Shown piece by piece: positions 1 to 11,861 of a DNA stretch of 64,000 nucleotides. A program made the translations under genes and the position numbers. The notes below the pieces were generated by a model that saw only the letters and a list, made by a program, of their open reading frames with translations, ran no database searches and was not told the origin of the DNA. How positions within the stretch are numbered: position 1 is the stretch's first letter; every line of letters starts with the position of its first letter. The DNA is from Siphonodentalium dalli (taxonomy: Eukaryota > Mollusca > Scaphopoda > Gadilida > Siphonodentaliidae): contig CP136062.1 of the NCBI GenBank assembly GCA_032622095.1, forward strand, positions 154,006,875 to 154,070,874, written 5' to 3'.

Positions 1-967
1 GTAATGAAAATCTGTAAGCTATTAACACAATTGAAATGGCAACAGGCATAAGGCAATTCACAATAGACACTCGTCATTATTCTTGATATATAGATATCCA
101 AATTGTGTTTACGGTTTGGTTTATGGCGACTAGGCCATATCACAACATACATTGTATTCTTATGGGTGGCGGAAAGACAGCGCCTATCTTACCGCGGAAG
201 CAATATACTCAGTCCGTACATAAGCCACCTACCCCAAACTGGCAGATTTTCGAAAGTTGTTTTCACTTAACATGGACCTCATATCAGTGTTACTGATCGG
301 GATTTATAACACCTTCGTCGTCGATCTGGTGTTTTATGGGGATACAAGTAACTGAGTGTAAGTCAATGTGATGTAATCAACTAAAAATCACTGGTGTATA
401 GTGTTGTGTTCTTGTTCGCCCAGAATAGTAATTTTTGTTTCTCAAGAAAACCTGGACATGCCATCCTCAAGTGCCCATTGCTGTGAATGCATAGAATCAC
501 ATTGTATGACTCATTTTAAATGAAAATATGGGAATTATAATTGTATTTCTCAGATCCATCTGTCTATATAAACATGTCGTCACTGGAGTTATGTTTAACC
601 TTTAGTCACTGAACGTTAATTGAATGGTAAGCCATCAGAGCCATGTAATTTTTATGATTGATAAAAGCAAATGTTGCTCATCTTTATGAAGATAACATAT
701 ATGTTAATGTTATTCTATTCCAAAATAGTATTATTGAAAAGTTAACTTATCGACTATCGGCTCCAGAGCAAACAAACCATTTGAACGGTTGTTGAAAACA
801 ACTGGCACTTCAACAACAAATCCAGCGCAAAGCATCACAAAAGGAAGTCGTTTTTCTGCCTGTTGTACTTCTTCGCAAAATTGAAATGACATCTAAATTA
901 TGGGATGCCATCTTGTATTTTGAGATCCATCTTATAGCGAGTGTGGTTCTAACATAATTATGTCGCA
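1..967. other. AT-rich DNA without recognisable genes
   Basis: No credible coding region, RNA gene or repeat was recognised. The only open frame over 60 codons starts at a GTG and has no family resemblance. Around 890-940 there is a short stretch with GCCATCTTG-type words that resemble the degenerate repeats beginning near 1155, so the edge of that repeat field may lie here. Confidence 0.5.
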
Positions 968-971
968 CTAA

Positions 972-1120
972 ACGATACGATACGATTTATTTGCATAAAC
1001 ACCAATATGCTAACAATACAATTCATAATCAAACAATAAACAATTAATAGTAAAATTTGCCATGTAATAATGGAAACATACACATAAGTAATAACACATG
1101 AGACGTTTATTTGCCCGCAT
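972..1120 (-). repeat. Probable LINE 3' end remnant (minus strand)
   Basis: Read on the minus strand the segment is an A/T-rich 3' UTR-like sequence. It has an AATAAA hexamer followed directly by a short pentanucleotide tail of CGTAT units (972-986 on the plus strand). A polyadenylation hexamer next to a short tandem tail is how several CR1/jockey-type LINEs end, and other LINEs in this window end similarly with TTATC or GATA units. No protein-coding part remains, so the assignment rests on the tail alone and the inner boundary is a guess. Confidence 0.3.
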
Positions 1121-1154
1121 ATCGTACTAGTTGTTTACAAAGTGTTGACATTAA

Positions 1155-2080
1155 ACTTAAATGCCATATTGGCCGCCATTATGGCGCAATAGTGGGTGTG
1201 ACTTCAAACTTTTTGTTTCTTTATCGTATTCAGCACAAATGAAATCCAAAATGTATGCTCATTTCTTTTTGGCCTGTACTACAATCCACAGTGGCCCATT
1301 TGTGTGGAAGTTTGTGACTGTAGGGGTGATAAAGTTTTTGTCTAATTATTTCATCAATTGATAATAAAGATCAATGCTGAATCTAATGTTTGATATGAAA
1401 TGTTCTATGTAGTCAGTATCATTATATATAATATACCACTGGGGACATTACTTTTCTGAATTTGTCGTATGTCCGTTCACTAAGTCTTGAATTTAAAATT
1501 GGCCGCCATATTGAACGCCATCTTCGATTATGATACTCTTTTAATAACAAATTTGGATGGCAATTTCTCTGGCAATTTGCATGTGTATTCTACATTTAAT
1601 AAAACAAAATACTGCGCATTATGCGATCATTCGTGGTTCCAATCCCAATCGACAACTTTGGTTCGAAATTATGACATTGAACGGCGTAATAAATTGTTTA
1701 CTTTTATTTTTCCAATATTGATAAGATGTATTATTGGTGAAACTAATGTTTCATATGAAATACTATTCTATATGGTCATTAAAATAATATACATTTTACC
1801 ACTTGGGACGTTCCTTTTCATGATTTTTCGTATGTCGCTTCACTAAGTCTTAAAATAAAAACTGAATGCCATATTGGACGCCATCTTGGAGTTTAATACT
1901 TATCTAATAGTGAATATGGTTGGAAATTTGCATTTTACACTTGTTATGTGTGTTCTACACTAAGTAAAAGGAAATACTACGCACTATTCTATCATTCTGG
2001 TATCCAATCCCAGGCGATGGCTATATTTAACATTTTATGACATTGGGGGGAGGGTTAAGTTTTTGCCTATTATTGCTAAA
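1155..2080. repeat. Degenerate ~350-bp tandem repeat (about 2.5 units)
   Basis: Three related segments begin near 1155, 1490 and 1850. Each opens with a block rich in GCCATATTGG / GCCATCTT words. The first two then continue through matching landmarks: a TGATATGAAAT / TCATATGAAAT word, an ACCACTKGGGACRTT word and a CGTATGTC..TTCACTAAGTCTT word. The last unit decays after about 230 bp. Units have diverged by substitutions and small indels. The GCCATCTTGG core is the reverse of the CCAAGATGGC word that recurs in the elements at 2.6-9.5, 5.3-5.9 and 58.9-59.3 kb, which suggests a shared repeat ancestry. No coding potential is evident. Confidence 0.6.
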
Positions 2081-2594
2081 TTTGTAGGGTCAGGAAAATA
2101 AACTTAATACCTTCGGGTAGAAAATACTCCATTCTTTCCAAACATATATGATAAGATAAGCTCAATCCAGCGTGCTAGTTTTGTACAGAGTTGACGGGCG
2201 ACAGTTTCTCTGAATCGTCATGATGTTTTGACGCATAACGTTACATTCTCCACCATGACGTCGTGAAATCTCAAACAAACCAGAAAAAATAACAACGCTC
2301 CGATTTAGTATCACCATGTACCCCATAATAACAAATAGAATATTCTGTTTTTGGTGATGTGCTTAACTTTTAATCAATTGTGTATAGCTGGCCAACCGCT
2401 GAAAACAGGCTAATTTTTCGGTAGGTACCTTCACAAATAGTCTTGCCATACATAGCTGCCACCAAGGCCAAGAATCATTTTCATAAATGATATATATTTA
2501 CCTTTCAGAAAAAGTTGGTTTCAACTTGTTCTACCGAGGGTAGGGGTATCTCGAAAACTAAGGCCCTTTTTGGATTTGGCCGCTCCTCTATATA
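2081..2594. other. Unannotated flank of the foldback element
   Basis: No gene or repeat was recognised. The last bases before the foldback terminus read CCTCTATATA. A similar CCCTATATA lies at 9556-9564 just beyond the other terminus and could be a degenerate target-site duplication. Confidence 0.4.
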
Positions 2595-4619
2595 GTCCGG
2601 GAGCTAATAGGGGTACCCTTGCACCCACCTGGGACTTAACTTTACCCCACTCATTTTGTTCCTTATTATGTTCTTCAACTTTCAAGCAATGTTAACAAGA
2701 ACAAAAAGTGATCGTGTAGACCCCAGACAGGATGGCGTCCATCATGGCCGCCGTTTTTCTGACTAGGCCCTACGTCAGTTTGATGCAAATTATGGCGGTA
2801 AAGTCTAGTAACATTTATACAAATGTATATATTTTCGTGAATCTAAGACATAATGAAACTTTTCTAGGCCAAAATTGAAACTCCCCATCCAAGATGCCCG
2901 CCAAAATGGCCGCCGGAAGTTGAAAATATGACGTTTTTTCACTTATATCTTCTAAATCAGTTTATGCTGTTTGAAACAGGTTGAGAAATGTGACTTTATT
3001 TTGTATATTAACTGATCATTGGAGCAATAAAATATTCAATTATTGGGGTCCTAGCCCCTGCCGACCCCTCAAAAATTAGATTTTACAGAATGCAGTATAA
3101 AATTTCACAAAAAATCACAATTGGGATTCTAGTCATATTTCAACAAGAAATAAACAGAACTTTGTAATGTAAGAGAGGCATATCATTACCTATGAATATT
3201 CCAACTCATTGGAACCAGAATTGTTACTTTGGCTCAAAATGGCTGCCAAAATGGCCGCAAGAATATGTAAAATGGTAGATATTTCTCCAGCGTGTCTTGC
3301 AATCGCTTATAAGTTGTGGTGTATGTATAAAATTGGCTATTCTGCCTTCTATACATTGAATACTAACATGTCTGATGCACCATGGTTAATTGTTTTTCTC
3401 CCACAAACTTGACAAAAATATCTGCAAAAATGCACTTTTCAGGTTTGGACAATTTTTTCAAGTAAAATGTAACTATGTTTGATATGAAAGGTGTTCATTG
3501 TTTTTGGTCTATCTTAAATGTGTCACACTACGGTGTTTATAGACCAAATTGCTCAAGATGGCTTCCAAAATGGCAACCAAATTTGATAAAAAAAAGAGTT
3601 CATTTTTTACATATATCCCGAAAATTATTCTCTGAGTTATCCGAAAAGGTAGCAAATTGTGACTCACTTGGTTATTATACGTGTAAGTTAATTAACTGAC
3701 AACTGCATGTTCTATTCTGGTTGTCCCAGTTCCGTATGGGGCATGAAAAATTCATTTTAAAGTTGAAGTATGAAATTTTGCCAAGAACCTCTTTTGTGAT
3801 TCTGGCCATATTATTGAAAGGAAATGGGCAGAACTTTAAGACGGAACTGAGATAAACCATAATATGTTGCTATTCTGGCCCAAAAGGATAAAACATGATC
3901 AACTGGATACAAGGTGGATGCCAAGATGGCAGCCAGTGAGTTACTGTATGATCGTAGGTGAGGTGCATAGGCATACATGGAATTGTTTTATGTCATGAAC
4001 GATGTGAATAGGCATACAAGGAGTGACTATATGGTTATGAGTGGGGTGTCCATGGTAAGATGTACAGGTATACAAGGAGTGGTCATGGTTATATGTGAGG
4101 TGAATTGGTATGCATGGAGTGACTAGGGTGTATGGTTGTGTGTACCCCGTACGGGTGTACCCGATGTGACTGTATGGGCATTGATGTGGTGTATGCATAT
4201 AACGACAGTAGCTACATGGTCATCTGTGTGTTGATTATATATATGGAATGAGTGTAATGTCATGGGTGGGGTGTACCATGTGTGGCTGTATTGTGACAGG
4301 TGGGTGTATATGTCTGATGGATGGGTGTGTTGATAAATAGGGTGTGATTTTATGGCTATGGGCAATGTGTATTGGTATACATGGAATGATTAGCTGTATG
4401 ATCATGCATGGTGTGTATGAGTATACATTGAGTTGCCGAATTGTTATGTGTGAGATGTATTTGCAAGTATGTAAGGTCTGATTGGTCGTGTGTGCGGGTA
4501 TTGGTATATCTGGAAGGGCTGAATGACCATTAGTGAGGTGTATATGTATACCTGGAGTGACTCTATGGTCATGTGTGGGCTGCATATGTATATATCGAGT
4601 GGTTATATGACTATGGTGT
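2595..4619 (+). repeat. Left inverted arm of foldback element
   Basis: The outer part (2595-3940) is unique-looking sequence with several AAGATGGC / AAAATGGCCGCC words. The inner part (about 3940-4619) is the tandem array with period about 43 bp, whose landmarks are GTATAC, GGAGTGACT and ATGGTCATG. The arm matches the reverse complement of 7361-9552 in order, with scattered substitutions and small indels. It stops at the LTR insertion point at 4620, and the sequence resumes at 6589. Confidence 0.75.
4616..4619 (+). other. 4-bp target-site duplication (left), GTGT
   Basis: GTGT precedes the TG-start of the LTR at 4620 and is repeated at 6589-6592 right after its CA end. The LTR copy at 54.2 kb likewise has 4-bp flanks (ATAA), which supports both LTR boundaries. 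Confidence 0.65.
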
Positions 4620-6588
4620 TGTGGTAGGGCACAGGGTGGGTCTTTAGTGAACCATCAGTCGCTATATCACAAAACATTTATTGGGCTCTGAGTCTTGATC
4701 TGGCAGGGTCTATAGATAACTGAGCCTACCTTTAAAAGTCTTCATCATGCATTTATTAGATACTCATGCTAAACGGAACAGTGAACACAATCCAACATCA
4801 CAGGACGACATCACACACATCTATACAGGTAGCTAGACATCCAATAACATCAAACATCAGACATCAGACATCAATCGAGACAGAGACGAAGATGAGTGAA
4901 GATAAGTGACGAAGAGACCCTGGCGAACAAATACATGGGTTATAGTTGTTGCCTAAATACATATCCAGAATGGATATGAATAAATATGTGAAATGTGATT
5001 GTGTCAATAAACCAACTACCCTATTGTCGAAAATACTACTATTTTGACACAATCCTAACTGTGACGAACAGTTAGAAATAAAACCTACATGCTAGTATAA
5101 AAGGGTGATTATGAACGCAGCGTGCGATTTCCACATCCCTACATTATTGGGCAAATATATATTGCAAATGTGACATACTCTGAATTTCCAAAAACGAAGA
5201 CAATAATATTTAAATGAAAGTGTCAATGACACTGTAGCTCAACTTGGAAAGGGAATAATTTAATGTATTACAGTCAATGGAGCGATTAGGAATGTGGAAA
5301 GTTGAATGTCTAATACAAGTTTATACACATGAAGAGAAAAGTAAAATCCAAGATGGCTGCAGGCGGCCATGTTTTCGGCCGAATGACCCCAAAATGATTG
5401 TATCCCATCTACATGTCATCGTTAACATCCATGACAAATGTTATGATGATCAAACTAAAGGTACGACATGTAGCCCGTGCTAAAGAATTTAGTCATACAA
5501 AGAGTAAAATCCAAGATGGCTGCTGGCGGCCATGTTTTCGGCCGAATGACCCCAAAATGAGTCGTTCACATCTACATGTCATCGTTAACATCCATGACAA
5601 ATTTTATGACGATCAGACTAATGGTACGACCTGTGAATTTAGTCATACAAAGAGTAAAATCCAAGATGGCTGCTGGCGGCCATGTTTTTTGGCCAAATGA
5701 CCCCAAAATTACTCGTTCCCATCTACATGTCAATATTAACATCCATGATAAATTTCATGATGATCAGACAAACAGTATGGCCTGTAGCCCGTGCTAATGG
5801 GTTGAATTTTGAAATCCAAGATGGCCGCTGGCGGCCATGTTTTTTTCCGAATGACCCCAAAATTAATCATTCTGGTCTAAATGTTGATGTCGACAGCTAT
5901 GACAAATTTCATAATGATCCGACCAAACTTCCAAAGGTACGACCTGTAGCCTGCATTGTTGACGCCTTACGTACACACGCACACACGGACGACGGACGAC
6001 AACGCCATGGCAATAGCTCAAACTTTACAAAGTAAAGTTGAGCTAAAAATGATATAATAACGGGTAAAACATATAACAAATATCACATACCATATCGGGG
6101 AAACATAGGTCAAGATGTCATAACGTAGTATTACTTCTTAAACTTATTACATTCTTCGAGCATGAAGAAATTAGGATAACACTGAGAGTGTAATACGATA
6201 TAGCGATGTGTACACCTTGGTGACGAAATACGGAATGAGAATGCGCGGTAAATAAGCTTACCTGTGATTGGCTAAGCAACCTTAGTGTCCGACAGTTAGG
6301 TGTCAGATTGGGCTCTAAATAAAAGGTAGAGAATAGAGTGGATGAGGTAATGGGCGAAGGTATGGAATACGAAAAAAGCAAGATGAAGAACAGGAATGCG
6401 ACTGGGAACGGGAAATGTATAGAACGGAATAGCGCGGAATGGAATGAACCAAGTACGCGGAAGGAAATGATTGCAATGCGGCTATAAAATGTATATTAGT
6501 GAGTTAAATTTAATAACTTAGTTAGTATACATGTGTAGCATGTAATAAAGGCATACATTGTTTTGGTATATAAAATAACACTGTCACA
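4620..6588. mobile_element. Solo LTR, copy 1, interrupted by a later insertion
   Basis: The sequence begins TGTGGTAG and ends CTGTCACA, the TG...CA form of LTRs, and is flanked by GTGT on both sides. It is nearly collinear with 54194-55325, but carries an extra ~835 bp at about 5210-6045 that is absent from the other copy. A TATA-like TATAAAAGG lies near 5096, an inverted CCAAT box (GATTGGCTAAG) near 6266, and an AATAAA near 6543 shortly before the end, which are ordinary LTR promoter and polyadenylation signals. No internal gag/pol region adjoins it, so it is a solo LTR left by LTR-LTR recombination. Without the coding region the superfamily cannot be named, and orientation is assumed from the TATA and AATAAA order. 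Confidence 0.7.
5211..6045. mobile_element. Non-autonomous insert with CCAAGATGGC tandem units
   Basis: This segment is missing from the LTR copy at 54.2 kb, where the empty site reads AATAATATTAAAAACATGAT. It contains inverted words near its ends, TAGCTCAACTT at about 5235 and AAGTTGAGCTA at about 6034-6044. Between them are four units of 150-165 bp, each carrying AAATCCAAGATGGC followed by a palindrome-like GCGGCCAT block (near 5344, 5508, 5657 and 5815). A short run of CACACGGACGACGGACGAC precedes the right end. Open frames through the units read as degenerate SKIQDGCWRPCF peptides and are an effect of the repeat. The first 24 bp before the left inverted word also belong to the insert, so the exact termini and class are uncertain. 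Confidence 0.65.
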
Positions 6589-7360
6589 GTGTTGCAATAT
6601 GTATACATGTAGTGACTGTATGGTCAATGGTGATATGAATAGGTAAACAGGTAGGAGTGTCTGTGTGATCCTGAATGTGGTGAACATGTATACAGGGGGT
6701 GACTATATGACCATGTGTCATGTATAGGAGTATGACTGGTGTATTAGTATATCTTGAGTGGTTATTTGGCTATGATGTGACGAATATGTATACAGTGAGT
6801 GACCTATTGCCAATGGTGAGGTGAATATGTATTCAAAGCTTGACCAAGACCACGTATGAATGTTTTGAATAGGTATATACAAAGGGGGTGACTATATGGT
6901 CATAGGTCAGGTGAAGAGTATACCTTGTCATGCGTGAGGGTATGTGTGAAGCGAGTGGCTATATGGCCATTGGTGAGGTGCATATGTATACCTGGAATGA
7001 CTCTATAGTCATTGTTGTGGAGTTTATGTATATCTTGAATGTCTATTTTGCCATGGGTGTGGAAAATATATATACATGGGGTGACCGACTGACCGTATGG
7101 CCAATAGTGTTGTGAATGGGTATACAACGATTGAATTATGATCATGAATGTGATGAATATGTATACAGGGAGTGACTATATTGTTATGGGTCATGTGTAG
7201 GAGTATACCCGGTGTGCCTGCATTGTGACTCATTGCTGCATGGTCATTTGTGGTGTGTACGGGTATAATCAAGTTTGGCTGTAGTAAGTGTATACAGTGG
7301 GTGACTATATTGTCATGTGTGTGGTGTTTATGTATATATGGAGTGACTGTATACCTATTC
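6589..7360. repeat. Central loop of foldback element: ~43-bp tandem array
   Basis: The stretch between the LTR and the right arm continues the tandem repeat in plus orientation, with repeated GTATAC / GTATAT, AGTGACT and GGTCATG landmarks about 42-43 bp apart (for example near 6985 and 7027). Units are strongly diverged. It is the unpaired centre of the inverted repeat: around 7350-7370 the array switches to the opposite orientation. Confidence 0.65.
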
Positions 7361-9552
7361 GCCACACCCATAGTCATATAACCGCTCGATATATACATAT
7401 ACAGCCTACCCATGACCATAGATTCGATCCAGGTATACATATACACCTCACCAATGGCAATTCAGCCCTTCCCGATATATCAATACCGCACACAACCACT
7501 CATAGCTTCCATACTTGCATATAGATCTCACATATGACATTTCAGCAACTCACTGTATACTTACACACGCCATCCATGATCATACAGCTACTCCATGTAC
7601 ACCCACCAATGATAATACATCCACGACATATATAAATATACATCACACCAGTTACCAAAATGGCACTCCCTATATACTGACACGCTCGCCAATGACCATC
7701 CAGTTTACTCCAGGTATGCATATACACTTCAATCATGACCGTACAGTCATTCCATTACACATATACCCATTACCCATAACCATAAAATCACTCCCTATTT
7801 ATCCACACACTCAACCATTATACAAACAGCATATACACCCAACTGTCACTATGCAGCCACACACGGTACACCTGTACATCCCACACATGACCTTACAGTC
7901 ACTCCATATATACACAAATAACACACAGATGACCATGTAGCTACTCTTGTATCCATACACCACATCAATGCCCATACAGCCACATCGGGTACACCAGTAC
8001 TGGGTACACAACCATACACAGTACAGTCACTCCATGTATACCGTTCACTCCACACATGACCATACAGCCACTCCTTGTATACATATGCATCTCACCAAGG
8101 ACGGGTGTCATAACCATATAGTGACTCATTGTATACCTATTCACATCATTCGTGACCATACAAAAACTCCCTGTATACATATCCACCACACATGTGATCA
8201 TACAGTAACTCCCTGGCTGTCATATTGGCATCCACCATGTATCCAGTTGATCAATTTGTATTCTAATGGGCCAGCATAGAACAGTTCATCTCAGTTCCGT
8301 CTCAAAGTTCTGCCCATTTCCTTTAAATAATATGGCCAGAATCACAAAAGAGGTTCTTGGCAAAATTCCATACTGTAACTTTAAAATGAATTTTCCATGC
8401 CCCATACGGAAATGGGACAAACAGAATAGAACATGCAGTTGTCAGTTAATTATCTAACACATAAAATAGTCAAAATTTGCTACCCTTTCGGATAACGCAG
8501 AGAATGTTTGGGATATATGTAAAAAAAACTTTTTACCAAATTTGGTTACCACTTTGGAAGCCATCTTGAGCAATTTGGTCTATAAACACCATAGTGTGAC
8601 ACATTTAAGATAGACCAAAACAATGAACACATTTTATACCAAAGATAGTTACATTTTACTTGAACAAAATTGTCCAAACCTGAAAAGTGTTTTGCATATA
8701 TTTTTGTCAAGTTTGTGAGAGAAAAATCCAATATGTCTGGTGATGACAGTGGTGACAATAGTAACAATTAACCATGGTGCACCAGACATGTTAGTATTCA
8801 ATGTATAGAATGCAGGATAGCCAAGTGTATACATCAACCTCAACTTGTAAGCGATAACAGGGCACGCTGTCGCAATATCTACCATTTTCCATATTTTGGC
8901 GGCCATTTTGGCGGCCATTTTGGCAACCATTCTGAACCAAAGTAACAATTTTGGTCCCAATGAGTTGGAATATTCATATGTAATGATATGCCTCACTTAA
9001 ATTACAAAGTTCTATTAATTTCTTGTTGTAATATGACTAGAATCCCAATTATGATATTTTTGTGATATTTTATACAGCACTCTGTAAAATCGAATTTTTG
9101 AGGGATCAGAAGGGGCTAGGACCCCAATAATTGTACATTTCATTGCTCCAATGATCAGTTAATATAACAAACACAAAATAAAGCCACAGTTATTAACTAG
9201 TTACAAACAGCAATAACTGATCTAGAAGATATAAGTTAAAAACGTCATATTTTCAACTTCCGGCGGCCATTGTGGCGGCCATCTTGGATAGGGAGTTTCA
9301 ATTTTACCCTATAAAAGTGTCATTATGTCTTAGCTTCACGAAAACATATATATTTGTATACATTTTACAAGAGTTTCCCGTTATAATTTGCATCAAACTG
9401 ACGTAGGGCCTAGTCTGAAAAACGACGGCCATTATGGCCGCTACTTTTTTTCTTGTTAACATTGCTTAACATTTGAAGGACATAAGGAACAAAATTAGTG
9501 GGGTAAAGTTAAGTCCCAGTGGGTGCAAGGGTACCCATATTAGCTCCCGGAC
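7361..9552 (-). repeat. Right inverted arm of foldback element
   Basis: This is the reverse-complement counterpart of 2595-4619. Its inner 7361-8215 is the ~43-bp array in minus orientation, and its outer 8215-9552 mirrors the unique part of the left arm. Diagnostic pairs include the GGTGTACCCGATGTG word of the left array with its complement near 7985, and the TCAACTGGATACA word with its complement near 8240. Reading frames across the arm are low-complexity peptides with no family resemblance. Confidence 0.75.
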
Positions 9553-11092
9553 TAACCCTATATAGTCAGCGCGACCACATACCTATATATCTGTATTCGT
9601 TTATTTTATCTAGTAGCATGGCCCGCCGAACTGGACAATTTATTTTTCTAAAAGATACATGTAGCATATGTGTATTTAAAACGAAAGTGCAGATTTGTCA
9701 AATCCGCTGATACATATATGATATTTACCTATAAGCCTAATTAGAGAGCTTTTTTAAAATCACATTGAACAGCTATAGTATACACATAATTACAGTTTAG
9801 ACAATATACTTCATCAGCGTACGCGCATATTCTAACCGTATCCGTCGTAACTGATATGGTTTTAATTTCTTCGATTTCCACCAAAAGCTTTATTTGAAGA
9901 TACAGACACACAATCGACTAGTTTTAAGAATTGAAGGTAGTTTGAGTATGTTATATTGAAGAATATAGCGCTATTGGGTGATTCTCCATTAAATGAACAA
10001 TTTCGTCCAGAAAATTATGGGGGAAAAAGTTTGTGACATGCCGATGAATTTTATGTGAGTATGTAGCACATATATTGTTGACCACGAAAATGACATTCCG
10101 CAAAATTATAGGGCCAGGTCAAGGTCAATCAAGGTCGTTCATTACAGCATGTGCCAATGACGGTTTTTTGGGGTTGAATCAGGGCAACGTCATTGTCAAA
10201 TTCGCTCATTCTCCAAAACTTGTTGACATGTGCCCTTTAATAGTTGAATTATCGTTATGAGTATATATTGTTTGAGTAGCCGATGATGTATCCGTCCAAA
10301 CGACGTATTGCGTAGCTCCGCACGTTGAGACGTCTATGAGATACAGCCATTTGAATATACGTGGTGGAAATTGATGTGCTTTGTGGGCGTGACTTAGAGT
10401 TCAAACTCTCTAAGAGGTCAACGAATACAGCGTTCAGATATGATAATTGGAAACAGATTTTGATCGCATAAAAGGCTATTCCTATCAAGTCGGGCATGCC
10501 CTGGTCCCTCGTACACTTGGTTTGACTCCAAACGATCGAGGAACTCTGATGTAGATAACGTGAACATACGTCAATCAAAGTCTGTTCCCCAAGGGGTTCG
10601 CCAAATTGCAATGATAATTTAGAGTAGAAAACATTGTCGATGGATTTCTCTTACATGTTTCAAGATATTGAACTGAAATTTGGTATTTAGTGGTTTCTCG
10701 GTGCGCTCAATCAGATAGAATTGTCAGTGAGATATTCTGATGGTCCAAAATGTGTATTTTGACGCCGTTGCTATAACACACGAGCCGGAAATCGCCCCGC
10801 AGGCAGAACGATTGTTGAAAAGTACGGAAATAATTGACTTTCAAACTGTCATCTGCTTCTCACTGAGATTGTTTGATGTAAACGTCAATCCATTGTGAGA
10901 ATTCGTTAGTTTCCGTTGATCACCCCCCCCCCACCACTCATTCACTCACCCCCCCCCCCCCGATTTTATATAAACGCACTAAAACTAATCCATATGTCAT
11001 ATTTGTTCTTTTTATCTACACCCAGATCATTCCTTAGCATGTTTTATTTGTTAGATCGTGTTTGCGTCTCTGGATATTTCAAAATTAAAATT
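9553..11092. other. No genes seen; two poly-C tracts
   Basis: No recognisable coding region. Two C-tracts of about 11-12 bases lie near 10921 and 10949. AGGTCAAGGTCA at 10116-10127 followed by TCAAGGTCG resembles stacked nuclear-receptor half-sites, but it is a chance-prone short match. The minus-strand frame 10255-10611 (118 codons) resembles no family I recognise. Confidence 0.4.
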
Positions 11093-11148
11093 GCGTCATT
11101 ACCCAAACAGAAGGAGTGTTTGGGTAATGACGCGTTTGGGTAATGACG
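11093..11148. repeat. Perfect 16-bp hairpin plus direct repeat
   Basis: GCGTCATTACCCAAAC at 11093-11108 is followed after a 9-base loop by its exact reverse complement at 11118-11133. The same GCGTTTGGGTAATGACG word then repeats immediately at 11132-11148. Weaker copies occur near 11288 and 11480. The function is unknown; it could be the terminus or sub-terminus of a mobile element. Confidence 0.6.
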
Positions 11149-11861
11149 ATTTTCGTTTCAGCGCGCTCTTATATTTTGAATATCCATCACCTATGAAAAT
11201 GAACTAGTTTATGAACAAACAACCGCTGTGAGCTTTCGAAAAAAACTTTTAATCGTTCGCCTACAGCATGTAACATTCAAATGGTCTGCGTTTGTGTAAT
11301 GACGCTGAATAAATATACGCTAGCGATTTCTAGTTTCAAAGGTTGATTTTGAAAAATTATTCAAGGAAACATAACCTGTGTTTATTTTTTCTAGACATTA
11401 AAGGATATTTACTCCACATTGCAACCATAGATATGAACAAGCTATGTTTCTGGTGAAAATATCAGCCGTCTTTATCGTGCGTTTGGGTAATGATTCTATA
11501 TAACGGGACATGCTTTTGGAAGACTTCACATGCTTTCCACTAACTAAATATTTAATTTCATAAAAATTATACGAATTGCATGGCGTTCAGTGCAAAATTC
11601 CGCACAAGAATATTAATTGGTTTAAAGATAAATCGTTCGGTGGCGGATGGGAACAATCAGGGAAGTTGAATGCCTTTGATTTGGGACATGCTGTTTCGGG
11701 GTACGTAGCCTGTAATATACACATGGCATACATGTTGTCACACGTCCATACTAAACCCGAAATGTCTCTAATAAATGCCTGTATCGTGAGCTACAAGATC
11801 ATTACCATCACTTTTATGTATTGTGGCCATTGTTTTTCATAGGATGAATTAATAACGCAGG

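Larger units (their letters stand above)
2595..9552. mobile_element. Foldback-type element with ~2-kb inverted arms
   Basis: The ends are mirror images. The left end starts GTCCGGGAGCTAAT and the right end finishes ATTAGCTCCCGGAC. Collinear inverted similarity then runs inward for about 2 kb on each side (2595-4619 against 7361-9552), including matching landmarks such as the CTTCCGGCGGCCAT block and the GATCAACTGGATACA word. The inner half of each arm is a ~43-bp tandem repeat. No transposase frame was seen, so it is non-autonomous. Long arms made of repeats are the hallmark of foldback elements, and some Mutator-like elements also have long TIRs. A possible 8-9-bp duplication (CTCTATATA / CCCTATATA) is degenerate and offset by three bases on the right. 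A solo LTR has inserted into the centre. Confidence 0.75.

Noticed and set aside
2586-2594. CTCTATATA as a firm 9-bp target-site duplication of the foldback element
   Set aside because: The right-hand match (CCCTATATA at 9556-9564) has a mismatch and is set off by three bases, so it is only mentioned as tentative.
3941-4585. Histidine- and proline-rich open frames, with similar ones at 7024-8279
   Set aside because: Products of the 43-bp tandem array read in different frames; frames overlap on both strands and follow the repeat period.
5277-6035. Overlapping open frames with repeated SKIQDGCWRPCF-like peptides
   Set aside because: They track the CCAAGATGGC tandem units in three frames and the segment is an insertion absent from the sister LTR.
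10116-10140. AGGTCAAGGTCA followed by TCAAGGTCG as a nuclear-receptor response element
   Set aside because: Short motif, no adjacent gene, and such words occur by chance or in repeats.
10255-10611. A 118-codon minus-strand frame
   Set aside because: No recognisable family, no repeats of it elsewhere in the window and no splice support.
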